From contig WBVU01000003.1 of assembly GCA_009192285.1 (NCBI GenBank), positions 4,743,973-4,807,972 on the forward strand: 64,000 bases of DNA. The letters are read 5' to 3'. A program made the translations under genes and the position numbers. This document shows, piece after piece, positions 20,792 to 31,553 of the stretch (within the stretch, counting starts at the first letter, position 1; each line of letters opens with the position of its first letter). The notes beneath the pieces are model-generated. The model saw only the letters and a list, made by a program, of their open reading frames with translations. It was not told the origin of the DNA and ran no database searches. Source of the DNA: Morchella semilibera. Its lineage: Eukaryota > Ascomycota > Pezizomycetes > Pezizales > Morchellaceae.

Positions 20792-21420
20792 CAGCTATTA
20801 CCGGATTCAAGTTGACACTAGAAGTGGACAAATAATGCTTAGGGGTTGAACTGTCTTTTCCTTTATAGATAGACTCTGTATAGTGGATAATGTTAGTCGA
20901 CATGATTGATATTTATAAGCAATATGGTGATTGACAGGAGATGTAGAGTGATTCAAATTCTCTCCTGTGGGGGTTATCGCTTTGATTTGATAGAGAAGAC
21001 TTCTATTAAGAGATGATGGTTTGATTGAAATCAACTGAGAATAAAGCTAATCTAGGTAAATGCTATTGAAATTTTGCTATCTCGGGTGTTATGGCCTATA
21101 TTTGCAGGCGAGATACCCAGTGTACTGATAGTCAAACCCCAAAGTACCATCAGGGATAATACTCAAAATTGTGAAGTAAACATGGAAAACTAGAAGGGGC
21201 CCCTGGAGCAGAGATAAAAGCCAACCTACTTCTTGTAGATCTGCTCGAATAGAGCAAGAATTAAGTAAAGACATCTCCCCAAACAAATCGCTAACGGTTT
21301 CATTCCATACTCAGTCCAATGGAGTCCAGACAGACTAGGGAAAATTTAAGCTCTGAGAAAAAAGCACTTCTGAAGACCCGGACCAAGTAGGACTCGGACT
21401 GAACTAAGCTATTAAGTGCC

Positions 21421-22725
21421 TTAGTCATTGTCCAGATACCTTCTCCAACCTTCCCGTATGCACTCGATACCAACGCCCCCTTCACCCTCAACAACCACAA
21501 ACTTCTCCCATCTCGCCTCTCCTATTTTACCTCCGGTTCCAATAGCGATTAGAGTATCTTCGCCGATCCACCCAAGGTCACCTCTTCCACCACCTTCGAA
21601 CTTGGATTGGGCAGCACTCCACTCGCTAGAAAAATACTTTGGTAGTAAGGGCAGTTTCCCTAGTAGAGACCAACGCTTATTGTCGCCTGAGGGAGTTGTA
21701 GTTGTGGAGTGCGAGGACAGCGATGATGATGGTCGTGGCACGGTTTGAGATATCGAAGACGATGAAGGGAGCTCGAAGATATGTAAAGTGCTCTTATCGC
21801 TGGTAACAGCCAAACGCGAGGATGAGGGAGAAATGGCAAGGGAAAAGATGGTGGCTTTATCGATCCCTCTTCGAAGCTCAGTGAGCGGGAGGCCCGTCGA
21901 AGCAGAAAACACGCGAATCAAGGTACCCTTTGAAGAGTCAGCTTATACCGTATATACGAGGAGAGCTGCATGAATGTGATTACTGTTTCGGAAGCTGTGG
22001 CAACTATATCTCCTTGAGGTGAGATTGTCACAGCAGCAAGGGGCGTGGAGTGTGCGGGTATTATGTTAACGTTTCCAGTGACTAGGTCAAAAATCTGTAG
22101 ATGACCTGGCAATCTGCCTGGAAATACCAAAGTCTTTGTTGAAAGGGCTACCAGACCAAGGGGGTTGTCATAGGTCTCAAAAACATGTAGGCGTGATGGC
22201 GGCGAAGAGAAGGCATAGATATGAACACTTCCTAACAGGACAACGACTATCCGGGACCTCGAGAGGCGCACTGCATGTATTTCTGATCGAAACTCTAGTG
22301 TTATAACAGGCTTTTGCTTGATATCGTCCCAAATATTGACCCTATTCTGAGGGAATTTTGGTGAACGGCCACCACCAACGATCGCGAGGTAGTTGGCTCT
22401 ATTAAGCATCGCGGCAATGCCTATACCGGCGTTGAGGTCTTTGAAAAGATAGTGACTGTTAGCTTTGACACAAACTTCTAAAGTGTAGCTTGAGGCGGGG
22501 GCCTACTTCGGGAGATGTGGAGTTCGCATGGATCCGAGTTGTAGACTACATGTATTTACACACAAGTAAGCTATCTCTGATTGTGTATAGAGGAAGGGAC
22601 TTGGAGCTTCACACACCACAGAAACCGGAATCAAGTCCCACTGAGAAGCAGGAGTAGTCTTGGTTGAAAGTTGCAGAGAGGGCTTGAGAACGATCGGTGG
22701 TAGCTATCTGCGGGCGTGTGTTCAT
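21421..22725 (-). CDS. hsv2: Hsv2-type PROPPIN (SVP1-like protein 2), WD40 beta-propeller
   Basis: Phosphoinositide-binding propeller of the Atg18/Hsv2 family, acting in selective autophagy (micronucleophagy in yeast) on PI3P membranes. I place four exons: 22617-22725, 22507-22545, 21984-22438 and 21421-21927, with introns of 71, 68 and 56 nt. All are GT-AG, and a GCTAAC branch site is visible in the second. The product is about 369 residues, normal for fungal Hsv2. Landmarks are MNTRPQI at the start, GLDSGFC joined to VYNSDPCELHISR, then NLNAGIGIA, AIVGGGRSPKFPQN, IWDDIKQKPVI, TASETGTLIRVF and the lipid-binding LRRG motif in ELRRGIDKATIFSL. The exon joins restore the conserved order without gaps. 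It diverges from the dynein gene across about 0.84 kb. Confidence 0.92.
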
Positions 22726-23562
22726 CTTCGATTCAAATAAGCGGGAGTAATGGGAAAGGAGTGGGGAGGGAAAAGAAAGAGGGGGAGGGGGAGGTCAAAA
22801 TGTGTCAAAATAAGTGAGAGTGGCTACGTGATAATGTTACAATAGAATGAGATGTACGGGGGAGGTTGGTATATACAGTGGGTACCTATCGTCAGGAACT
22901 AGGGCACGCGGCAATATATGAGCCCTAACGATAAGGAACAGGAACGCATGTACCTCTTGTATTAGTGCTGGGACATGATCACAATCAACAACTGTTCCGG
23001 AGTAGCAGCGCACAGGGGATATCTCTATGTAGCTTTTTACATCCCACCATGTGACGCCAAGGTGCATGTATTTAGCAGCCTCCCGACTCATCTAAAATTT
23101 CGGGCCATCCGTCCCAACTGTGCTAAACCCCTGGTCAACAAGCCCAGCTCTTCTTTCCATCGTGCGCATCACATCAGCTGGAACCGGGAACAGATGGACA
23201 TACTAACCGTATATCGAAAAGGGCATGTTACTGTATTTCTACTCCTGCCTGCGTTGTATCTGGAACGACGTATACTTTGGGAAACCATGCGGGATCGACA
23301 ATTAACCCTTGACACATCGGCAAATACCACGAGAGATAGACGCATGCCGACTGGTCAAGGGGACCTCCTAGCTTGAACTCATTTCAACACCTCCACCCCC
23401 TTCTACATCTACTATTCCCCACTATTTTTCGATAAATCCACCAATCCTACCACTACTAGAGCTCTCTATCAGGATACACTGACAAGATTTTGTTCATACA
23501 ATTTACACCCTCCTACCAGTCAGAACAAAACACCTCAACCATGGCCCGCTCCGGCGGTTTCG
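22726..23562. other. Shared intergenic region between hsv2 and dynein LIC
   Basis: Start codons of the two divergent genes lie 837 bp apart. The region has a purine-rich stretch (GGAAAAGAAAGAGGGGGAGG near 22770-22790) and a pyrimidine-rich stretch near 23390-23450 upstream of the dynein gene. Open frames of up to 133 codons exist, but their composition does not resemble a known protein and I do not call them. Confidence 0.6.
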
Positions 23563-23600
23563 ATGAGCGTCCAGCTTCGGCGATGTCGGTTTTCTTCTAA
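23541..23600 (+). promoter_or_regulatory. Upstream ATG/uORF overlapping the dynein LIC start
   Basis: CAACCATGG has the better start context but opens a frame of only 19 codons ending TAA at 23598-23600. It overlaps the likely start at 23563 in another frame. It may lower translation of the main frame, or it may mark a sequence error in the N-terminus. Confidence 0.45.
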
Positions 23601-25444
23601 CGAGTCGGAGAAAGACGACATGTGGTCATCTATGCTGTCCTCTGTTGCTTCCTCGAAAAGGCTACCTCAAAAGTCCATCCTGGTTTTAGGTACGGACAAC
23701 CTTGTTTACGGAAATTCGTGGTCTCGAATCCTCAGGAAAAAGGCGGGCTGACGTTTTGAACGGAACCCTACAGGAGGATCAGCCGATGGCCAAAAAGAGT
23801 TTGTTGAATCCTTAGGTGTTGGTGGGGCAGGATCTGGGAGTGGACACAGAAAGGCCGACAAAAGGCCACCAATTGCGAACGCGTTTGCTCTCGGATACAC
23901 ATATCTAGACGTCCTGGATTCTGACCACGAAGGTGCGCTATTATAATTTTTCGTTACGGGTCTGTCAAACCTTCTAATATGTTGAGGCACAGATGTTCTT
24001 GCCCGGCTCGGGGTGTACCTGATCTCGAAACCGACGCCATCATTCATCCCGCTTCTCCGTCCCCTATTCACCGCTGCCACTCTCCCAGAAACCCTCATAG
24101 TTATTTTACTTGATTGGTCCAAACCATGGGACTGGATGCGGGAGATAAAAACTTGGGTTCGGTTAGTGCGAGGCATCTTTACTAGCTTGGATGACGACTG
24201 CAGGAGGACCTTAGATGAAGTCACACACGCCTGGGAAACTAGGAGAAGTACACATACTGATTCTGGAGGTGGGGGGGTTGGGGAAGTAACAATTCCTCTT
24301 GGGCCGGGTGAATTTGATGAACCCATTGGGTTACCATTATGTGTAGTTTGTCAAAATGTGAGATCGTACCCCTTCCCACTCTGGACTTTTAAAAGGATTG
24401 AAAGGATAGAAAACTAACTCTGTCTGAACGACCCATAGGCCGACAAGATTGAAGTGTTGGAGCGAGAACGTGGGTGGAAGGAGGAAGAATTTGACTTCGT
24501 TCTACAATTTCTGCGGACAATTCTGCTAAAGCGTGTGTGGATTTTCTCCCCCAATAATTAGATTTCTCAATGGTATCCGGAGATTCGTCACAGTTTAGAA
24601 TGCTCACTATGGTCTAGATGGAGCGTCATTGATCTATACTACGCCATCGGCGGCTTCTCCAATCCGGCCATTGATATTTACGCTCCTCTCTATCCAATCG
24701 CCACAACGTGTAAGTGACTATGCATGATATTGGAAGGTTTCCATGTGGATACTGATTTTCCACAGCAACAAGTTCTCAAGCATAATGTAATCGAGCGTGA
24801 TAAAGTCCTTGTTCCCCCCCATTGGGACTCCTGGGGAAAAATCCGCGTTCTCAGAGAGGGTTTCGATGTAGAGGGAATAAATTCAGGGTGGAGTGTTGAT
24901 ATCTCGCCGCACGTGGAAGAACCCGAAAGCGAAGGCGGGGCAGTAGAGGTTTATGAGGATGTGATTAAGGAGTCTAAACGTGGAGATACGGAAGGAGTTG
25001 CACTACTTAGTAAGAATGGGGGCAAGGTTATCGAAGTTCCAGCAGTCGATACTCAAGAGTTCCTTGCTACCCAGCTAGAGGTTTTGGAAGCTAGGGCGGC
25101 GGAGGAAAAGGCTGCTCGAGGCGGTAAGGAGGACAAGAGCAATCAGAATAACGGAGGTGGGGAGAGGGTTATCGAGCACGTTGGACCAGTGCAATTTAAT
25201 GTTGGAGGGATTCAGGTGGATGCTGAGAATATGTTGGAAAGATTAAAGGTCAGTTTCTATATCACTTCATGTTCTTCATTCGCTCATATTGGAATAGGAG
25301 AGGGAAGCAAGCAGGGCCTCTGATAGGGAATCTTCATTGGTTAGCCAGGGCGGGGGTGATGGGAAAAGTCAAAATGAAGTTTTGTCTGCATTTTTCAACT
25401 CTCTCATGAAGAAGAAAGGTGCGCCGGCCAAAGGAGCCTCTTAG
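23563..25444 (+). CDS. Cytoplasmic dynein light intermediate chain
   Basis: Cargo-adaptor-linking subunit of cytoplasmic dynein, used for nuclear and endosome transport in hyphae. I place seven exons: 23563-23689, 23774-23932, 23993-24357, 24439-24532, 24618-24709, 24766-25248 and 25298-25444. All introns are GT-AG, 49-85 nt, giving 488 residues. Landmarks in order: DMWSSMLSSVASSKRLP, SILVLG joined to GSADGQKEF (degenerate P-loop), KRPPIANAFALGYTY, DVLARLGVYLIS, VILLDWSKPWDWMRE, TIPLGPGEFDEPIGLPLCVV, EEEFDFVLQFLRTILL, HNVIERDKVLVPPHWDSWG and a C-terminal FFNSLMKKKG helix. The N-terminal start is the weakest part (see the upstream ATG). No frameshift is needed in the body, in contrast to the neighbouring transposons. 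Confidence 0.93.
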
Positions 25445-26078
25445 GATCATAGGTTTAAATACCACCGAGAATTTAGCATGATTCTCCGATTACTACATGT
25501 TTGGATTTGACTTCCTGTGTATGCATTTGAACGCATTTCCCCTTGTTATTGTCCATATATATATTTGGCTTGTTCGCTTTGGTAATCTTGAACGTGATCA
25601 TCTATAAAGGAGTCACACAAAGATCAATAATGATTCGTTAAGTCCAATTTAGTTGGAAACCATCTCTTAGCTGACTAGGGATTTTAATGCCTTTCCACCG
25701 GAAATGTGTAATCGCCATTGAAGGACAAGTGCTGGTAATTGAAGGTCACGTATCTAATAGTACGCCCTGTGTTATTAGCCACGCGCTTGGATGTGGCAAG
25801 CTACCGTCAGTTCCCAATAGAACAGGCCGGGTTCAATTAATTTCTTTACATCTTACCAACACCCTATTACTCTTTTCTTTCCCGCTAGTGCATCAAGCAA
25901 CGGGCAACTCCCCACATCTAGCATACCAACAATGAGTTCCACTCCACCCCGCAATGGGCCCAATGACCACTAGGCAACGCCTACTAGAGTAAGAGTACAG
26001 GTACCGTATTTACTTTACTTGAAGAGGGGCATTCTCAAACTAAAGTATCTCAACGGGCTGGTGCCAGCAAACCAATAC
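25445..26078. other. Spacer with no gene seen
   Basis: Downstream of the dynein gene: AT-moderate sequence with a TATATATATTTGG tract near 25556. No motif-bearing frame and no clear LTR. Confidence 0.6.
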
Positions 26079-26560
26079 ATCAGCAAACTCGTCGCCTTCT
26101 CCTGGCGCAAACCCCTGCGCCAGGGCGCGGACGTCAAGCCTTATCCTGGAGGCGCCAGGAGCCCCTGGAGATGTATCCTACCACACCATCTGCTGGGGTA
26201 ACCCCCTCGCCAGGGCGGGGACACCAAGCCCTATCGCCTGGAGCTCCAGGAGCCCTAGAAGCCTCTGGAGCCTCTAGAGAGCAATCTATCACTACTATCT
26301 CCTGGCATAACCCTCTCGCTAGAGCGCAGATGCCAAGCCTTATCACCTGGAGGCGCTAGGAGCCCCTAAAGATGCATCCTACTACATCATATCCTGCCGT
26401 AATCCTATCGCTAGGGTGTGACTTCAACTCTTTAAGTCTGGAGCTTCTGAAACCTCTAGCGAGGACTCTATTACCACAATCTCCTGTTGTAATCCTCTCG
26501 CTAGGACGGAAACGCCAAACTTGGAAATGCATCCTACGATACCATCTATAACAGAGTAAC
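26079..26560. repeat. Degenerate tandem repeat starting with CATCAGCAAAC
   Basis: After CATCAGCAAACTCGTCG at 26079 come about five units of roughly 90-105 bp. They begin near CTCCTGGCGCAAACCCC, CTGCTGGGGTAACCCC, CTCCTGGCATAACCC, ATCCTGCCGTAATCC and CTCCTGTTGTAATCC. Units alternate between two tails (GATGTATCCTACC / AGCAATCTATCAC), so the true period is a dimer of about 200 bp. Units contain CTCGCCAGGGCG and CTGGAGGCGCCAGG palindromic blocks. It ends at the LTR-A that begins at 26577. Confidence 0.7.
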
Positions 26561-26576
26561 TGGAGATGTAACGGGG

Positions 26577-27210
26577 TAACTGGGAAGCAAGGCAGCAGAA
26601 GACAATGATGACATGGAGGGACTCAAGGAGCACAGTCAGTACATCAAGAACACTGATGAATGTGAGGACATCACTGGGCAGGCACAAGCACAGGCACCGG
26701 CAAGGGCAAAGGCAAAAGCAGAGGCAAAAGAGGCATGAAGCAGGGAGAGTGAGGAACGGATGAACCTCAACGTGAACGATGAGAGATGCTATGGATTTCC
26801 TCATCTACTAAGGCAGCTACTGAGATTTCGTGGACTATGATCTGAGGATAGGAGTATATTTCTATATAGCAAGATAACAGGAAGACGAGACAGAGAGAAA
26901 AGAAAGAAAGAAAGAACTAAAGGAAACTCCTTCTCACGCTATTTAACACCGCCCTCCACTAGTCTACTATGACTTATACCCCTTTCCATAGAAATCCACA
27001 GAAAACTTGTTATTCAAGTTACTACACATCATATTCTTTCCCACCATCTTTCTACTTATATTACAAATCTATTACGTCATCGAATCTCATAAAATCTAAT
27101 GACGACAACCTCACCTCATCTCATCCCCTCTTCGCTTAACATTACTACTTCATCAGTCCCAACAGCGCATCAATTACCAAACCCTTGGGACCAATGCCGA
27201 CACGCTTCAA
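26577..27210 (-). repeat. LTR-A, reverse, diverged
   Basis: Starts TGTAACGGGGTAACTGGG and carries the GACAATGATGACATGG block, GGCAAAGGC hexamers and CTATTTAACAC. It ends near GGGACCAATGCCGACACG. No matching target duplication found. Confidence 0.65.
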
Positions 27211-27329
27211 TGGATCAAGTCCCCTCCTATAGCCTAGCTCCTGATAGGCCGATGTTTTAAAGAATATTGATGATGAAACAATTGTCGAAGTTCTGGGCTA
27301 TGGTCGAGATTGTTTGATGGTTACCAGGA

Positions 27330-28717
27330 AGATTCTTTATATCCAACATATTTAACAAGATATTCTACTCGTCGTCCGTGTCTGCTTGAATCTAATATTT
27401 CCTCCACTTCCCTTTCGATTTCCCTTTCTATCTCAACCAGTGGAGGTGATTCCGAGGTCTGGCCTGGTACAGAATTATCGACTACTGGTTATAGTAGAGA
27501 AACGTGGAAGACTGGATGTACTTTCATGGATTCAGGTAGCTCCAGCTCATAAGCATAAGTGCTTACAATTTGTTTAATTGAATAAGGACCAATCTGTTTA
27601 CAATCAAATTTCTTTAAGGGCCGCTTTTTTTCTAAGTACCGCGTAGATAGCCAAACCTGGTCGCCAATAGCATATCGAGGTGCCGAAATCCGGTGTAAAT
27701 TAGCCATCTTATCCTGGATCTTTTAGGCCCAAAACATCTCAGTCTTCAAAAATTCAAGGACCCAAGATATTTCTCTCGCTAGCCCATTTGCCTGATCCTC
27801 TTTCACTATCCTTACATGTTGGAATGGCCCAAATGTCATTCGTAAATGTCTTCCATAGTTAGCCTGAAAACTTGGTAACATATTTTTGTTTCCAAAATAT
27901 GATTATTGGTGGCAAACTCAGCAAGGCGAAGAAAGTCTGTCCAGTTGTCTTGTTGATGGAATACGTAACCACGTAAATATTGCTCCATAATTGCATTAAT
28001 TCTCTCGATCTGTCTATTAGTTTGAGGATGGAATGCAGTAAAGTAACGAGGGACTATCTCTAGTCGATAACGGAGAGCTTTCCAAAACTCGGCAGTAAAC
28101 TCTGTTCCTCAATCTGAAACAATAGTCTCCAGTAGTCCATGAAGTTTCCATACCTGTTCCAGGTATAAACAAGAGAGATCCCTGGTATTAATATTTTCTG
28201 TAGTAGCAATAAAGTTACTCATCTTTCGTAACTGATCCACTGGCACTACCATTAGTATAGCGTCAAAAACATTACTTTTCGGAAGCCCCGTTACAAAGTC
28301 CAGGGTAATATCGGTCCAAGGTCCTTTGTGCACTAATAGCGGTCACAGGACTCCCTGCAGAATATTTTGACTAGCTTTACTTTGCCAACAAGTATGACAA
28401 CTCTAAACATAGCAGTCTATATATTTCCGCAAGGTCGGCCAAAAGTAATCTCGGCTCAGGAGTTCTAGCCTGAGGGTCTTCAATTTTCTGGTATGTCTGC
28501 TAGAGGGTTCATCAGCAAACTCAACTTATAACTGGAGTCTCTTAACATTCTCTCGGGTCTTCTTAGAGTCTCCTGAGACCCCTGAATAATTTTTGAGTCT
28601 CCTGAGGCTCAGGAGACATCAGGAGACAAATGAAGTCTTGCTGATGTTTATCGTGATATTGTCGTAATAAATAAAGTTTAAATTTGTCATAGTCGGGAAT
28701 GTAGAGTGTATTTTGAT
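27330..28717 (-). pseudogene. Gypsy-4 pol: integrase with chromodomain (broken)
   Basis: On the minus strand, in order: the integrase zinc-binding remnant (LRQYHDK near 28660), the core (DITLDFVTGLPKSNVFDAI, KLHGLLETIVSD), decayed core sequence with a DGQTERIN-like region near 28000-28030, the C-terminal region ([36 protein letters not shown]) and a chromodomain (EVEEILDSSRHGRRVEYLVK, then YVGYKES). The chromodomain places it in the chromovirus branch of Ty3/Gypsy. Frames are broken at several points. A 137-bp element (28510-28646) and a solo LTR-A (28718-29461) interrupt it, and RNase H continues at 29462. Confidence 0.82.
28510..28646 (-). mobile_element. 137-bp CATCAGCAA element, TSD TT, in integrase
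   Basis: TT on both sides (28508-28509 and 28647-28648). Gypsy-1 has GGTTTATCGTGGTATTCC without a break at the same place in pol, an empty site within this window. Confidence 0.9.
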
Positions 28718-29461
28718 TGTCCTGGTGTCCTGGCATCGATCTCAAGTGTTCGGTTATCAAATCACTGATATAACTAATGAAGAAATGTTAAGCGAGTAGG
28801 GTATGCAGTAAAGTGGAGGTAATGTTATTAGGTTCTATGGGATTCTATGGCGTGATGGATTTGAAAGATAATTAGAGAAGATGGTGGGGAGAAATACGAG
28901 GTGTAGTTGCAATGGATTTCTATAGGTTTCTATGGATGACAGTATGAGTCATAGCGGACTGGCGGAGGAGAGTGTTAAATAGTGCGGGAGGACTTTTCCT
29001 CTAGTTCTTTTCTTTCTTTTCTCTTTATCTCGTCTTCCTGTTATCTCAGTATATAGGAATGTACTCCTATCCTAAGAACCATAGTTTCCCGCCTCCAAAC
29101 TTATCTTCGCACAAGGCAACCTTATAGTCCCCTTTGATACCCGCTTCAGGCCTTACTTGGTCCTCGCTTCCCCTGCCATATTGTGCGCCCTCTGCCTCTG
29201 CCCTTGCCTTTGCCCTTGCTGGTGCCTGCGCTTGCGCCTGCCCAATTCTCTTCTCCATCAGCCAGACTTCATTTGTCTCCTGATCTCTCCTAAGCCTCAG
29301 GAGACTCTCGGGGGACTCGGGGGGCTGTTGGGAGACTCCAGTCACAAGTTGAGTTTGCTGATGTCTCGCCCGTTAGTGTCCTCATTGTACTGGCTGTACT
29401 CCTCGGATTCTCTTGTGTAATCATTGTCATCTGTTACGTTGCGTCCGGTTACTCCGCTGTA
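28718..29461 (+). repeat. Solo LTR-A with TSD TTGAT
   Basis: Runs from TGTCCTGGTGTCCTGGC to GGTTACTCCGCTGTA. TTGAT lies at 28713-28717 and 29462-29466. It is inserted between RNase H and integrase of Gypsy-4 and contains a 108-bp element at 29256-29363. Confidence 0.9.
29256..29363 (+). mobile_element. CATCAGCAA element, 108-bp deletion form, TSD TC
   Basis: Ends CATCAGCCAGACTTC and GTTTGCTGATG, with TC on both sides. It lacks about 29 bp of the central heptamer block, so internal length varies while the ends are kept. Confidence 0.85.
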
Positions 29462-30141
29462 TTGATAAAGTAATAACTCCTCCTCACTCTCCTTACACTC
29501 AACTAGCAATATCTCTTTCGATTGTCAAATACCGTCCCGGAGCATAGATAGAATCTTATTAGGGAATCTATCGAACTGGTAAGCTTTGTTAAACAGATCA
29601 AATACATGAGACGATCCTTCAGCGAGTTCATTTGCCAAAGAGTCAGCTAACAAAACTATTTTTGAGTCTTAATTTTTCTTTGTCAACACCACTCTGCTTT
29701 GTTGTTTCAGTCTTTCATCCTCTTCCTTCGGTAGATCCTTAGATCTCCTTGTCAAAATATCCACCTTCCTTCCTTGCTTTCCCGGCCTATACTGGATAAC
29801 AGAATTAAATCGAGATAAGAACTCTACCCAACGAGTTTCACATCAGTTCAACAATTTGGTCCATTTGAAGTACTTAGGATTGGAATGATCTGTAAGTACT
29901 TTAACTTGAAACTGAGCTGTCTGCAGATGGGGTCTCTATTTCTCGAAGCAGCAAGTGATAGCCAGCAACTCCTCACCACAGATTTCGTAGTTGCATTCCG
30001 CAGGTAAGTGTGCTTTTGAGAAGAAGGCAACTGGGTGCAGAATTTGTTCTTTATCCCGTTGTGATAGAATCCCTGCTGATACATAGTCTGAAGTATCAAT
30101 TTCTACAATATATTCTTTTCCTGGATCTGGATACATCAATA
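29462..30141 (-). pseudogene. Gypsy-4 RNase H fragment
   Basis: Minus strand: [59 protein letters not shown], then decayed sequence that includes a tract like YRPGKQGRK. Motif order matches Gypsy RNase H. A frameshift follows near 29940. The high side is cut by a forward LTR-A at 30142, removing RT. Confidence 0.82.
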
Positions 30142-30774
30142 TGTCCCAGTGTTTTGGAATCGGTCCCAGTGGTTTGGTAGTTGCAGCGCTGTTGCAAAGG
30201 ATGGAGTTAGGTTAAGCGAGGATAGGGGTATGCGAAGGGAAGGGTATTGTCATTAGGTTCCATGAGGTTCTATGGCATGATGGATTGGAAATAGGGATTA
30301 ACGAAATGGTGGGGAGGAATACGAGGTGTGGTTGCGATGGATTTCTATGGGTTTCTGTAAGCGAATGTGTGAGTCATATTGGACTGGTAGAGGAGAAGTA
30401 TTAAATAGCGGAGATAGATGTTTTCCTTAGTTCTTTCTTTCTTTTCTCTCTGTCTTGTCTTCCTGTTATCTCGGTACATAGGAATCTACTCCTATGCTCA
30501 GGCCATAGCCCCTCGTAACTAAAGATTCTGTCCTCTAAAAGAGGAAAGCTATAGTACCTCTTATCATTCTCGTTGACGTCTATCTGGTCTTCACCCTCTC
30601 AGCCCTGCGCTCTTATGCCCTTGTTCTTGCCTTTACCTTTGCCAGTGGCTGTGCTTGTGCCTGCCCAGCGTTGTTCCTGTCTTCGTCGGTCTTCTCGTCA
30701 TGTAGGCTGTGCTCCTCGAGTCCCTCTGCGTCATCATTGTCATCTTCTACTTTGCGTCGGGTTACTCTGTCACT
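30142..30774 (+). repeat. LTR-A, forward
   Basis: Runs from TGTCCCAGTGTTTTGG to GGGTTACTCTGTCAC, about 633 bp, with a TTAAATAG box and CTTT tract. No target duplication is visible, and the two flanks come from different parts of Gypsy (RNase H on the left, a gag-like piece on the right). This suggests recombination between LTRs after insertion. Confidence 0.8.
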
Positions 30775-30923
30775 GGTCCACTTCAGGGTGAGCAACAAAG
30801 AACTCTTCAAGATGCATATGGAGCTTTTGATAATCAAATGCATTGGTAGCTGGAGAGGTCATAGTAAACTTTGGGGCGAGGAACTAAGACTGTGCTAGTC
30901 GAGTAAGGGTGGTCTCGTCTTAG
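30775..30923 (-). pseudogene. Possible gag scrap between two LTRs
   Basis: The minus strand can be read as FDYQKLHMHLEEFFVAHPEV, charged and helical. It is short, with no diagnostic motif. It lies between forward and reverse LTR-A copies. Confidence 0.25.
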
Positions 30924-31553
30924 TGTGACGGAGTAGCCCGACGCAAAGTAGAAGATGACAATGATGACGTAGATGGACTCGAGGAGCATAGCCTACACGA
31001 CGAGAAGACCGACAAAGACAGGAATAACGCCGGGCAGGCACAAGCACAGGCACCGGCAAAGGCAAAGGCAAGAGCAAGAGCACAAGAGCGCAGTGCAGAG
31101 AGGGTGAGGACCGGATGCACCTCAACGAAAACAATGAGAGGTACTATAGGTTTCCTTGGAAGAGGACGGAATCTTGAGTGCAAGGAGCTATGGCTTGAGG
31201 ATAGGAGTATATTCCTATGTACTGAAATAACAGGAAGACGAGACAGAGAGAAAAAAAAGAAAGAACTAAGGAAAACATCTATCTCCACTATTTAACACTT
31301 TTCCTCCACCAGTCCAATATGACTCATATGTTTGCTTACAGAAACCTATAGAAATCCATTGCAACCACACCTAGTATTCCTCTCTATCATCTCACTAATC
31401 CCTATTTCCAATCCATCACGTCATAGAACCTCATGGAACCTAATGACGACAACCTCTCCTTCGCACACCCTATCCTCGCTTAACCTAACTCCATCCGTTG
31501 CAACAGCGCTGTAACTACCAAACCACCGGGACTGATGCCAAGATGCCAGGACA
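30924..31553 (-). repeat. LTR-A, reverse, caps Gypsy-3
   Basis: Runs from TGTGACGGAGTAGCCC to GATGCCAGGACA (630 bp). Gypsy-3 RNase H starts at its right edge, with integrase missing. No matching duplication (CTTAG and CATAT). Confidence 0.82.

Noticed and set aside
22975-23376. 133-codon frame between hsv2 and the dynein gene
   Set aside because: No domain, the composition is not protein-like, and it fills the divergent promoter region.
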